From VRUE01 sp963704515 (GTDB lineage: Bacteria; Actinomycetota; Thermoleophilia; Solirubrobacterales; 70-9): DNA of 64,000 nucleotides. Position 1 is the stretch's first letter; each line of letters begins with the position of its first letter. Of this stretch, positions 43,825 to 52,447 are shown piece by piece. Under the pieces are notes generated by a model. It was not told the origin of the DNA. It worked only from the letters and a program-made list of their open reading frames with translations, and did no database searches. The stretch lies in NCBI GenBank assembly GCA_963704515.1, contig OY969913.1:1922001-1986000 (forward strand), written 5' to 3'. Position numbers and translations under genes: made by a program.

Positions 43825-44957
43825 GTCACCCCGGCGATCGCGACTCCGGCGAGGCTCTCGATCACGCGATCCTGGGCCTCGTCGCCGAGCCCCGGGAAGA
43901 GCGGCAGCAGCACAACCTCGCGCGCCGCGGTCTCGGTGTGAGGCAGGCTGACCGCCGAATCGGCGTAGGCGCCCTCGAGGTGGATCGCCATCACCCCACG
44001 TCGGGTGGCGATCCCGTCGTGCAGCAGGACGCGCATCAGCTCTTCGGCGTCGAGCGGGGCGTCGGCGCCGATCCGCACCGGGTATGACTGCCAGGTGCGC
44101 TCCGCGTAGTCCGGGTCGCGCGGTGCTTCGATCCAGGGAACCTCTTGCAGTGCAGCGGTGTAGCGCTCGGCCAGCCGCCGGCGCTCGGCGAGAATCTGGT
44201 CGAGCACCGCCAACTGGCACAGGCCGACAGCGGCCTGCAGGTCGGTCATCCGCGCGTTCCAGCCACGCTCCGGGTAATGCTCGATGACGACGTCGCGCGC
44301 CTTGTGGCGGGCAAGGGCCGACTGGTCCATCGCGTGGGTGCGCAGGCGGCGCAGGCGCTCGGCGATCTCCGGGTCGTGGACGGCGATCATCCCGCCCTCG
44401 CCGCAGGTGATCACCTTGCGCGGGTGGAAGGAGAAGCAGGCGAGCGGCCCGAGCGAGCCGATCGGACGGTCGCGGTGCAGGGCGCCGATCGCGCAGGCGG
44501 CGTCCTCGACCAGGCTCAGGCCATGCGCCTCGGCGAGGGCGAGGAAGCGGTCCATGTCGGCCGGCAGCCCGACCTGGTGGACCGGGATCACGGCCTTGGT
44601 GCGCGGCCCCAGCCGCCGCTTGACGTCGTCGGGGTCGAGGTTGAAGGTCCGCGGGTCGACGTCGGCGAAGACCGGCGTCGCGCCGCACTGCCAGACCGCG
44701 TTGGCGGTCGCGATGAAGGACAGCGAGGGGACGATCACCTCGTCGCCGGGGCCGACCCCCGAGGCGTACAACGAGAGCTGCAGCGCCGTCGTGCAGCTCG
44801 TCGTGGCGACAGCCTCGGGCGCGCCGACGCGCTCGGCGAAGGCGCGCTCGAACTCCTCCACGCGCGGGCCCTGGGTGAGCCAGCCGGAGGCGAACACCTC
44901 GGCGACCGCCTCGGCCTCGCCGCCGCCGAACCAGGGCTTTGCGAACGGCACCTCCAT
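43821..44957 (-). CDS. DegT/DnrJ/EryC1/StrS-family sugar aminotransferase
   Basis: 378 residues from ATG 44957, which overlaps the stop of the epimerase gene (TGATG). Key elements are TSCTTALQLSLYASGVGPGD, VEDAACAIGAL and FSFHPRKVITCGEGGM, where Lys of HPRK forms the PLP Schiff base. Closest by pattern to enzymes making perosamine, bacillosamine or 4-amino-4-deoxy sugars. It lies directly before the initiating transferase gene, suggesting that an amino sugar may be the first or an early residue of the repeat unit. Confidence 0.92.
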   Translation of the reverse strand: MEVPFAKPWFGGGEAEAVAEVFASGWLTQGPRVEEFERAFAERVGAPEAVATTSCTTALQLSLYASGVGPGDEVIVPSLSFIATANAVWQCGATPVFADVDPRTFNLDPDDVKRRLGPRTKAVIPVHQVGLPADMDRFLALAEAHGLSLVEDAACAIGALHRDRPIGSLGPLACFSFHPRKVITCGEGGMIAVHDPEIAERLRRLRTHAMDQSALARHKARDVVIEHYPERGWNARMTDLQAAVGLCQLAVLDQILAERRRLAERYTAALQEVPWIEAPRDPDYAERTWQSYPVRIGADAPLDAEELMRVLLHDGIATRRGVMAIHLEGAYADSAVSLPHTETAAREVVLLPLFPGLGDEAQDRVIESLAGVAIAGVT

Positions 44958-45952
44958 CAGCGCGCCTCCGAGGAGACCAGCGGCGCGGCGCCGGAGCCGT
45001 TGCGGCTCGCCCGCCACCACTCGACCAGCATCCGCAGCCCCTGCTCGAGGTCGATCTCGGCCTCGAAGCCCAGCTCGCGCCTCGCTGCCTCGGTATCGGC
45101 GAGCCGTCTCGTCACCCCGTTGATTGCACGCTCGGGCCCGTACTCGATCTCCAGATCCGAGCCCATCGCCCGCAAGAGGGTCTCGGCCAGCTCCTGCAGG
45201 CTCGTCTCCACCCCGCTGGCGACGTTGTAGACGGCGTCGGTAACGCCCGCCTCGGCGGCGAGCAGGTTGGCGCGGGCGATGTCGGGGACGCAGACGAAGT
45301 CCATCGTCTGGGTGCCGTCGCCGAAGATCAGCGGCGGCTCGCCGGCCGCGATCCGCTCCATCCAGCGCACCAGCACCTCGGTGTAGACACCGTGAACGTC
45401 CATCCGCGGCCCGTAGACGTTGAAGTAGCGCAGGGCGACGTAGTCGAGGCCGCTCATCGCCCGGTAGCTGCGCAGCAGCCCCTCGTTGAAGGTCTTCGCC
45501 GCCCCGTAAAGCGTGTCGTTGGCGTAGGGGTGGTGCAGCTCGCCGGTGGGAAACTCCTCGGCGAGGCCGTAGACCGAGGCCGAGGATGCGGCGACCAGCC
45601 TGCGCACGCCTGCCGCGACGGCCGCCTCGACCACGTTGAAGGTCCCGTCGACCAGCACCTCGAGGGCCAGGCGTGGCTCCTCGGCGCACTGCGTGATCCG
45701 GATCGCGGCCTGGTGGAAGACGACGTCGATCCCCTCGCTCAACTCGGCGAGCAGGGCGCGGTCGCCGATCTCGCCGTCGATCACGGTGACGTTGCCGTTG
45801 GCAGAGGCCCACTCGAGGTTCTCGCGCCGGCCGCGAACGAAGTTGTCGATCACCACGACCTCAGCCGCGCCGCCTTCGACCAGCTGGTCGACCAGGGTCG
45901 AGCCGATCGTGCCGGCGCCGCCGGTGACCAGGTGCCTGCCGCCCGCGATCAT
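44957..45952 (-). CDS. NAD-dependent epimerase/dehydratase (UDP-glucose 4-epimerase-like)
   Basis: 331 residues. The Rossmann motif is VTGGAGTIGSTLVDQL, the active site has AASSASVYG and the Tyr-Lys pair in LYGAAKTFNEG, followed by LRYFNVYGPRMD and the substrate loop DGTQTMDFVCVPD. It is an extended SDR acting on a nucleotide sugar; 4-epimerase or 4,6-dehydratase activity cannot be separated by eye. It lies first among the enzyme genes of the minus-strand operon. Its own Shine-Dalgarno is weak, and its ATG overlaps the stop of a 14-codon ORF. Confidence 0.9.
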   Translation of the reverse strand: MIAGGRHLVTGGAGTIGSTLVDQLVEGGAAEVVVIDNFVRGRRENLEWASANGNVTVIDGEIGDRALLAELSEGIDVVFHQAAIRITQCAEEPRLALEVLVDGTFNVVEAAVAAGVRRLVAASSASVYGLAEEFPTGELHHPYANDTLYGAAKTFNEGLLRSYRAMSGLDYVALRYFNVYGPRMDVHGVYTEVLVRWMERIAAGEPPLIFGDGTQTMDFVCVPDIARANLLAAEAGVTDAVYNVASGVETSLQELAETLLRAMGSDLEIEYGPERAINGVTRRLADTEAARRELGFEAEIDLEQGLRMLVEWWRASRNGSGAAPLVSSEAR

Positions 45953-45993
45953 CGCCGGTTCCGATCCGCGTTGCGCTTCGTCTTGGCTCGCAT
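45949..45993 (-). CDS. Possible 14-residue leader peptide
   Basis: The minus strand has a good Shine-Dalgarno (CCCCAGGAGAG) six to seven nt before ATG 45993. A short frame MRAKTKRNADRNRR then ends in TGA at 45951-45949, overlapping the epimerase ATG as ATGA. Nine or so of its residues are basic or polar with many Arg/Lys. It may provide translational coupling for the operon or act as an attenuator peptide. It could also be chance. Confidence 0.45.
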   Translation of the reverse strand: MRAKTKRNADRNRR

Positions 45994-46040
45994 CTGCTCT
46001 CCTGGGGAAGGGGTTTTCTGGTCTGGGGTGACTCGGTGAA

Positions 46041-46976
46041 TCAACGAAGCCGGGCCGCCGATGTTTCCGCTCCGATCGAGGCCGGCCGCACCCGCCCGCG
46101 CAGCGGGCCGCTCATGCGGCCGCGCAGCTCGGCCCGGGTGAAGCGCCGGAACTCGGGGTCCTCGACCCGCGGCACACGTCGCAGGCCGGCGCCGAGGTAG
46201 CCGCCGAGGAAGGCGAGGCCGGAGACGCCGACCGGCGAGGTGCGCGCGACCTTGAGCGAGCGCAACGCGGTCCAGAGCGGCCCGTAGTGGAGAATCCAGG
46301 CGCACTCGCCGTGGCGAGCTCGGCCGCGCAGGCGACCGTCGGCCGAGCCGTGCGGGCGGTGGTGGCGGGCAAGCAGATCGGCGAAGGAGAGGGTCTCGAA
46401 GCCGCGCATCCGCGCGTAGGTCTCGTCGATCGTGTCCCAGCCGAGCCGCTCGGGGACGCCGCCGATCGCCTCCAGGCACTCGCGCCGGAAGAGCTTCACC
46501 GCGCCGTGCACGTGATGGGCCGGGATCGGGATCGTCCGCCAGCTCCCACCGCGGTCGGGCTCGGCGAGCCGGCCGCCGGCGAGGCCGAGGCGCGGGTCGG
46601 CCTCGAAGCGGGCCGCGAGGGTGGCGAACCAATCGGGGGGCAGCTCGACGTCGCCGTCGAGCTTGCCGATCAGGTCGTACTCGCGCCAGCCGCAGAGCTC
46701 CAGCCCAGCGTTGAAGGCGTGCGCCTCGCGGGCGAGGCCGAGGTTGTCAGCGCCGGGCGCGATCGTGCGCGGCGCCTCGGCAACCGTGAGGAACTCGAGC
46801 TCGCGCTCCAGCCGGCGGGCGACGGCCAAGGTGTCGTCCGCGGAGCCGTCGTCGATCACCAGCCAGCGGTCGGGCCGCAGCGACTGGGCAGCGACGGCGC
46901 GCGCGGTGCGCTCCAGGTTGGCGCCCTCGTTGTAGACCGGGGTGACAACGAGCAGGCTCTCGAGAGCGGAAACCAT
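46041..46976 (-). CDS. Glycosyltransferase family 2 protein
   Basis: 311 residues from ATG 46976; the longer frame to 47348 runs over the divergent gene and was rejected. GT-A features: VVTPVYNEGANLERTARAVA, VIDDGSADDTL, the acidic KLDGDVELPPDWF site and IGGVPERLGWDTIDE. The C-terminal region has no strong membrane segment except a short Gly/Leu stretch (VSGLAFLGGYLGAGL). Likely adds one sugar to the lipid-linked repeat unit on the cytoplasmic side. The following gap of 47 bp leads to the leader ORF, so it may head the large operon. Confidence 0.87.
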   Translation of the reverse strand: MVSALESLLVVTPVYNEGANLERTARAVAAQSLRPDRWLVIDDGSADDTLAVARRLERELEFLTVAEAPRTIAPGADNLGLAREAHAFNAGLELCGWREYDLIGKLDGDVELPPDWFATLAARFEADPRLGLAGGRLAEPDRGGSWRTIPIPAHHVHGAVKLFRRECLEAIGGVPERLGWDTIDETYARMRGFETLSFADLLARHHRPHGSADGRLRGRARHGECAWILHYGPLWTALRSLKVARTSPVGVSGLAFLGGYLGAGLRRVPRVEDPEFRRFTRAELRGRMSGPLRGRVRPASIGAETSAARLR

Positions 46977-47088
46977 CGCCAGATCAACGCCCGGCGCGGT
47001 GGGCCGCTTGCGGCGGGATGAAAGGAAGAGCGGCCGCCTCGCGCGCGTTGGTTCAAAAGGGACGGCCCCGGCGGCGTCCCGGCCCAGC

Positions 47089-49299
47089 ATGCCCAACCCA
47101 GGCCCAGACCAAGCACTCGCCCGGCGGCGCAGGATCCTCGCCTTCGCCGCCGTCTCCGCGATCGTCGCGACGCTCGCGACCGCATGCAGCCTGGCGACCT
47201 TCAGCCTGCTGCCGCCCGGCATCCAGATGCGCCACCTGGAGGACGGCGGCGCCGTCACCCACGCGGCGATCGATCTCCCCCCCGCGCGCCGCCCGGCCTC
47301 GCTGATCGGCTTCGAATCGCAGGCCAAGCGGATGAACCTGGTCGCCAACCTGATGACCAGCGAGCCGGTGCTGGCGCGGGTCGCCCGCCTGACCGGCGTC
47401 GGTCCCGATCAGGTCACCGCGAACACGCAGGTCACGGAAAACGTCTCCCGCTCCTTCATCGAACCCGACGCCGAGCGCCGCGCCAACGAGATCCTCGTCG
47501 CCCACGACCCCTACAAGCTCGAAATCCAGGCCCGCCCCAGCCTGCCGGTGATCGACGTCTACGCCCAGGCGCCCACCGTCGGCGCCGCGGAGCAACTGGC
47601 CAACGCCTCGGTCAAGGCGACCAACCCCTACCTGCGCGACCTCGCCCGGCGCGACCGGGTTGCCGGGGCTGCCCCCGTGACGCTGACCCAGCTCGGCGCC
47701 GCCCAGGGCGAAACCCTCGACCCGACCGCACGGCCGCTGATCGCGCTGCTCACCTTCCTCGTCGCCTTCGCGGTCTGCTTCGGCCTGCTCTTCGGCATGG
47801 CCGAGGTGCGTCGCGGCTGGCTTCGCGCCGGCCGTCGGCCCGACCCGGGCGGGCCGGTTGCGGCGACGCCGCGGCCGGAAGGCCGAGGGCGGCTCGACGA
47901 CTGGCCACACACGACCCGGGTTCTGCCCTGGATGGTCGCCGGCTTCATCGCGATGCTCTGGCTGCTGCCGATCGACGCGATCACGATCCAGGCATCGCTG
48001 CCGGTCGACCTCAAACTCGACCGCCTGGTGCTGCCGGTGATCGTCCTCACCTGGCTGCTCTCGCTGGCGGCGGGAGGGCCGGGGGCGCCGCGCTGGCGCT
48101 TCACGAAGATCCACGCGGGCGTGGCCGCCTTCGTGGCCGTCGCCTTCCTCAGCGTCGTTCTCAACGCGCCCTCGCTCGCGGGGGCGCTCGAGTTCAGCCT
48201 GGCGATCAAAAAGCTGACGATGCTCGCCGCCTTTTTCTCGATCTTCCTGCTCGTCGCGAGCGTCGTGCGGCCGACCGAGGTGCGCCCCTTCATGACCCTG
48301 ACCCTGGCGCTCTCCGTGGTCGTCGCGCTCGGCATCCTCTGGGAGTACCGCTTCAAGACGAACCTCTTCTACACCTGGTCGGGGAAGCTCTTCCCCAGCT
48401 TCTTCCAGGTGACGCCGCTCGACACGACGGGAGTCGACGAAATCGGTCGACCGGCGGTCGCCGGGCCCGCCGACCTCAGCCTCGAGGCGGTCGCGATGCT
48501 GGCGATGGCACTGCCGATCGCCCTGGTCCGCGTGATGCACTCCTCGCGGACCCGCGAGCGAGTGCTCTGCGGCCTCGCCGCCTGCGTCCTGCTCGGCGCG
48601 ATGGTCGCCACCTATCGCAAGAGCGCGCTGCTGGCGCCCGTCGCGGTCGTCCTCACGCTCGCCTATTTCCGCCGCCGCGAGCTGCTCCGGCTCGCCCCGC
48701 TCGGGCTCGTCGTCGTCCTCGCGATCCCGGCCCTGGCGCCGCACGCGCTCGGTTCCGTGCTCGAACAGCTGCAGCCCAAGCGCCTCGGCGTCTCCACCGT
48801 CAGCGACCGGGTCTCCGATTACGACGCGATCCGCCCCGACGTGCTCAGCCACCTCGCCTTCGGCCGCGGCTTCGGCTCATACGACCACGCGCTTTACCGG
48901 GTGCTCGACAACGACCTGCTGATGAGGCTGGTCGAGACCGGGGTGGTCGGCGTCGGCGCCTACCTCTTGATGCTTTTCCTGGCGATCGGTGCGGCGGTGC
49001 CGATCATCCGGCGCCGCGAACCGGGTCGCGCCCCGCCGGCGCTGGCGATCGCCGCCGCGACCGGCGCCTTCCTGGTGCTCTCGGCGCTGTTCGACGTCAT
49101 GTCGTTCCCGCACGGGCCCTACATCCTGATGATCATGTTCGGGCTGCTAGCGGTGCTGGTCGCCGACGAAAGCCGCGCGCCGGCCGGCGCGCGCCGGCGC
49201 CTGCCGGCCGAGCTCGGCGTAGAAGCCGAGCAGCGCCTCGACCTGCCGCTCGAGCGAGTGCCGGCCGCGGACGTGCTCGCCGGCCAGGGCGCCCGCTGA
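47089..49299 (+). CDS. Wzz-like domain fused to an O-antigen polymerase/ligase-like membrane protein
   Basis: 736 residues from ATG 47089. The first 265 residues copy the layout of the separate Wzz-like proteins in this locus: a TM near the N-terminus, an extracytoplasmic part with YKLEIQARPSLPVIDVYAQA and AAEQLANASVKA, and a second TM (LIALLTFLVAFAVCFGLLFG). From about 285 on there are ten or more TM segments with a long loop containing VATYRKSALLAPV and GRGFGSYDHALY, as in Wzy/WaaL-type proteins. It probably polymerises repeat units, with chain-length control built in. It is the only plus-strand gene among minus-strand neighbours; the last 50 residues overlap the convergent gene. Confidence 0.82.
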   Translation: MPNPGPDQALARRRRILAFAAVSAIVATLATACSLATFSLLPPGIQMRHLEDGGAVTHAAIDLPPARRPASLIGFESQAKRMNLVANLMTSEPVLARVARLTGVGPDQVTANTQVTENVSRSFIEPDAERRANEILVAHDPYKLEIQARPSLPVIDVYAQAPTVGAAEQLANASVKATNPYLRDLARRDRVAGAAPVTLTQLGAAQGETLDPTARPLIALLTFLVAFAVCFGLLFGMAEVRRGWLRAGRRPDPGGPVAATPRPEGRGRLDDWPHTTRVLPWMVAGFIAMLWLLPIDAITIQASLPVDLKLDRLVLPVIVLTWLLSLAAGGPGAPRWRFTKIHAGVAAFVAVAFLSVVLNAPSLAGALEFSLAIKKLTMLAAFFSIFLLVASVVRPTEVRPFMTLTLALSVVVALGILWEYRFKTNLFYTWSGKLFPSFFQVTPLDTTGVDEIGRPAVAGPADLSLEAVAMLAMALPIALVRVMHSSRTRERVLCGLAACVLLGAMVATYRKSALLAPVAVVLTLAYFRRRELLRLAPLGLVVVLAIPALAPHALGSVLEQLQPKRLGVSTVSDRVSDYDAIRPDVLSHLAFGRGFGSYDHALYRVLDNDLLMRLVETGVVGVGAYLLMLFLAIGAAVPIIRRREPGRAPPALAIAAATGAFLVLSALFDVMSFPHGPYILMIMFGLLAVLVADESRAPAGARRRLPAELGVEAEQRLDLPLERVPAADVLAGQGAR

Positions 49300-50250
49300 G
49301 CGCACGGCGCTCGGGTCGCGCTCGTAGCGCTCGATCGCCTCGGCGAGCGCCCGGGCGGCGCCGAGCACGTCGCCGTCCTCCACCGGCGTTGAGAAAGACG
49401 GATCGAAGAGCTCGCGACCGCCGAACGCGGAGAAGCCGACCACGTAGCAGCCCGAGGCCATCGCCTCGGCGACCGGCAGGCCGAAGCCCTCGCGACGGCC
49501 GAGGGCGAGGAAGAGCGGTGCCGAGCGCAGGGCGTTCGCCGTCTCGGCCTCCGAGGCGCCCTCGATCCTCACCACCTCCCAGCCGCGCAGTCGCTGGCCG
49601 ATCAGGGCGAGGATCTCCTCGGCCTCGGAAGGGCGCTTGCGCGGCATCAGCGCCAGCCGGCGGGGCGGCGGATCAATCGCGGGATGGAAGACCGCCGGGT
49701 CGACCGCGTTGGGGACGACCCGCGCATCGAGACCGGGGAAGGCGAAGCGCAGGTACTCGGCGCTGTCCGGCGAGACGGTCATCGCCGCCTCGAAGATCTC
49801 GTAGGGCGGTATATCCCCGGCCGGAAGGTGCTCGAAGGTCAGGTAGGCGTTCTGGCTGAAGGCGACGAGGCGCGGCTCGCGCGGCAGCCGTCTGAGGAAG
49901 GGCCCGTAGACCTCGGGCACGACGAGCACGTCGGCGGCCGAGAGCGTCACCGAGGGCGCGCCGAATATGCGGGTCGAGTGCTCGAACCAGCGGCAGGCGA
50001 AGTCGTCGCGATGGTGCAACACGGCGGCGTTCAGCCCGGCCGCGTTGAGCACGTCGACGTGGCGGTAGATCGCCCTGATCCCCCCGCTGGGCACCTGATA
50101 GTCGGGACAGAGGTAGTAGATCGTCGCGGGACCGCCCTTCGGGCCGGTGCGGATCGCCGGCGGCCGGCGCGTGCGCAACGCTCCCCGCCGAGTGAGGCGC
50201 TCGCTGGCCCGGGTGGCGACCCCCCTGGCGATGTCGTTCAGGTCACGCAT
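49147..50250 (-). CDS. Glycosyltransferase, GT4/GT-B type
   Basis: 367 residues. After a basic N-terminal segment it reads IYYLCPDYQVPSGGIRAIYR, with a second Rossmann lobe containing VPNAVDPAVFHP, the nucleotide-sugar site GRREGFGLPVAEAMASGC and GFSAFGGREL. This is the GT4 pattern of retaining glycosyltransferases that use nucleotide sugars at the inner membrane face. It starts 3 nt after the flippase stop. The final 51 codons overlap the 3' end of the polymerase gene on the other strand. Confidence 0.85.
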   Translation of the reverse strand: MRDLNDIARGVATRASERLTRRGALRTRRPPAIRTGPKGGPATIYYLCPDYQVPSGGIRAIYRHVDVLNAAGLNAAVLHHRDDFACRWFEHSTRIFGAPSVTLSAADVLVVPEVYGPFLRRLPREPRLVAFSQNAYLTFEHLPAGDIPPYEIFEAAMTVSPDSAEYLRFAFPGLDARVVPNAVDPAVFHPAIDPPPRRLALMPRKRPSEAEEILALIGQRLRGWEVVRIEGASEAETANALRSAPLFLALGRREGFGLPVAEAMASGCYVVGFSAFGGRELFDPSFSTPVEDGDVLGAARALAEAIERYERDPSAVRSAGALAGEHVRGRHSLERQVEALLGFYAELGRQAPARAGRRAAFVGDQHR

Positions 50251-50253
50251 CGG

Positions 50254-51825
50254 CTAGGACTCCACCGCGACCGCCGGCCCGAGGCGGCGGTCGGCGCGGC
50301 CGAGGCGGCTGGGCAGCAGGCGCGCCAGCGCCGCGATCAGGTCGGCGGCGCTCGCCGGGAAGATCAGGCGCAGGGCGAGCAGGTAAGCGGCGGCACCCGC
50401 CAGCCCGACCCCGGCCATCAGCGCCAGCACCGGCGCCCCGAGCGAGGCGAGGCCAAGGCTGGCCGGCACCGCGGCGGCGGCCAGCGCTGCGCAGGCGACC
50501 AGCGCCGGGGCGAGATCGCGCCAGAGCACCCCCAGGGCGCTCTCCTCGCGACCGCGAAGCAGGACGAAGTAGGCGACGAGCAGGAAGAGGCCATGTACGA
50601 CCGAGCCGGCGATCGCCACCGCCTCGATCCCCAGGTGGGCGACGGCAAGCACCGCGCCGACGTAGACGACGAAGTGCGCGACCCCGTAGCCGAGCAGCGC
50701 CCGCGCCCGGCCGGCGGCCATCAGGGCCGAGCCGCAGGTGTTGATCGCCAGCGTCGCCGCCCCGCCCGCGACGAGGATCTGGGTCGGCACGACCGAGGGT
50801 TCCCACTCAGGCCCGAAGAGCCAGGGGATCACGGTGGGCGCCAGCACGATCAGCAGCGCCAACAGGGGGAAGACGAGCACGGTCAGGAGGCGCACCATGC
50901 GCTGACGCAGGACGAGCAGCGCCTCGGTCCCCTCGGTGCGGGCGAGCACCGGGAAGGCCACCTGCGAGACCGCGTTGGCGACCTTGCCCTGGTATTCGAC
51001 GGCCAGCTGGTAGCTGCGCCAGTAGAAGCCCGCCTGCGCGGGCCCGAGGACCGAGCCGATGATCGCGTAGTCGCCGTTTCGGAAACCGGTCCAGGAGATC
51101 GTCGCCAGCGCCGCAGGCCCGCCGTAGGGCAGCAGCTCGCGCATCGCCCGTGGCCGCCAGGCCGGTAGCGGAACCGGCGCGAAGACGAGCGCCAGGCAGA
51201 GGGCCGCCGCCATGCCGATCATGCTGCCGAACACCAGCGCCGAGGCGTTCAGCCCGATCAGCGCCAGGGCGAGACTGGCGAGCGCCCGGGTAGCGTTGAG
51301 GACGAGGTCGATCAGGCTGAGCTTGCGGAAGTCGAGCCGCCGGCGCAGCACCGCCATTGGCACCGCGTAGACCGCGCCGAGCAGGAAGTAGGGCGTGGTG
51401 GCGATCGTCAGCATCTCGGTCTGGCGGCCCATCAGCGGCTCGACCACGACCACCGCGACCAGCGCCGTGAACGCCGCGCCAAGCAGGCCGAGGCCGACGC
51501 TGAGCGCGAGCCCGCCGCGCAGATGGTCGCGCTCGATCGAGCGGCGCTGTACCAGGGCGCCGCCGATCCCCTCCATCGGCATCATCTGGGCCAGCTCCTG
51601 GACGATGGTGACCACGGCGAAGATGCCGAACGCCTCCGGCGGGACGATCCGCGCCAGGGCAACCATCGTGATGAAGAGCAACACCTCGATCGCCATCCGC
51701 GCGTAGGCGACCCAGCGCAGGCCGGCGGCGGCAGCCGCGGTCAGGTCCTCGTTGGAGAGGACGTCTTCGGCGCCTTGGCTCTCCAGCGTCTCGGCGGCCG
51801 GCGGGATCTGCCCCGGGTCGCTCAC
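50254..51825 (-). CDS. Wzx-like lipid-linked oligosaccharide flippase
   Basis: 523 residues with about 14 hydrophobic segments, in the pattern of polysaccharide-synthase/MOP exporters: ALARIVPPEAFGIFAVVTIV, GGALVQRRSIERDHLRGGLA, SYQLAVEYQGKVANAVSQVA FPVLAR and VIPWLFGPEW. These proteins flip undecaprenyl-diphosphate-linked repeat units outward for polymerisation. Two charged segments at both termini are cytoplasmic. The gene order acyltransferase, flippase, glycosyltransferase is tight (22 bp and 3 bp gaps). Confidence 0.92.
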   Translation of the reverse strand: MSDPGQIPPAAETLESQGAEDVLSNEDLTAAAAAGLRWVAYARMAIEVLLFITMVALARIVPPEAFGIFAVVTIVQELAQMMPMEGIGGALVQRRSIERDHLRGGLALSVGLGLLGAAFTALVAVVVVEPLMGRQTEMLTIATTPYFLLGAVYAVPMAVLRRRLDFRKLSLIDLVLNATRALASLALALIGLNASALVFGSMIGMAAALCLALVFAPVPLPAWRPRAMRELLPYGGPAALATISWTGFRNGDYAIIGSVLGPAQAGFYWRSYQLAVEYQGKVANAVSQVAFPVLARTEGTEALLVLRQRMVRLLTVLVFPLLALLIVLAPTVIPWLFGPEWEPSVVPTQILVAGGAATLAINTCGSALMAAGRARALLGYGVAHFVVYVGAVLAVAHLGIEAVAIAGSVVHGLFLLVAYFVLLRGREESALGVLWRDLAPALVACAALAAAAVPASLGLASLGAPVLALMAGVGLAGAAAYLLALRLIFPASAADLIAALARLLPSRLGRADRRLGPAVAVES

Positions 51826-51847
51826 AGAAAGACCTCACGTTCGCGCC

Positions 51848-52447
51848 TCACAGCTCCCGCACCACCCGGGCCGGGTTGCCGGCCGCGACGACGCCGGCGG
51901 GGATCGCCCCGGTGACGACCGAGCCGGCGCCGATCACCGCGTCGTCGCCGATCGTGACGCCCTTGAGGATGCGGGCGCCCATGCCGACGAAGACGTTGTC
52001 ACCGATCTCGACCGGCGCCACCCGCGCCGCGCCGGTCTTGCGCCGCTCGGGGTGCAGGTCGTGGAAGTCGCTGTCGAAGATCTCGACGTGGGCGCCGAAG
52101 AGGCCGTCGCGGCCGATCCGGACCCCTCCCCCCTCGCTCTTGATCATCAGGTTGTTGTTGAACTCGGTGCGGTCGCCGACCTCGATTCGCGCCCGCCGAT
52201 CGGCGGCCTCGACGTGGCAGTAGCCGGTGAAGAAGAGCGGCGACTGGCGCCAGCCGAACTGCACCCCCTCGCCGAGCGCGATCTCCCCCGCGCCGATGAA
52301 GAGCACCGGCTGCAGGAGGCGCGGCGGCCCGCCCGTCGGCCGGCAGGTGGAGAGCAGCCGGTACTTCCAGATTCGCGGCGCCTGCGCCAGGCCACCGACG
52401 GATCGGGCGATGCGCTCCCGGCCGCGCCTCTCAGATCCCGCGCGCAT
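51848..52447 (-). CDS. Hexapeptide-repeat acyltransferase
   Basis: 199 residues from ATG 52447, overlapping the upstream glycosyltransferase stop by 17 nt. Left-handed beta-helix repeats appear in IEVGDRTEFNNNLMIKSEGG, VRIGRDGLFGAHVEIFDSDF and VEIGDNVFVGMGARILKGVT, ending AAGNPARVVREL. It has the HDLHPERR catalytic loop of maltose/galactoside-type O-acetyltransferases. It likely acetylates a sugar of the polysaccharide. The N-terminal 30 residues are basic and may be mis-started. Confidence 0.85.
   Translation of the reverse strand: MRAGSERRGRERIARSVGGLAQAPRIWKYRLLSTCRPTGGPPRLLQPVLFIGAGEIALGEGVQFGWRQSPLFFTGYCHVEAADRRARIEVGDRTEFNNNLMIKSEGGGVRIGRDGLFGAHVEIFDSDFHDLHPERRKTGAARVAPVEIGDNVFVGMGARILKGVTIGDDAVIGAGSVVTGAIPAGVVAAGNPARVVREL

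Noticed and set aside
46977..47348. Upstream extension of the 46041 glycosyltransferase
   Set aside because: It runs antisense over the start of the polymerase fusion and has no GT features.
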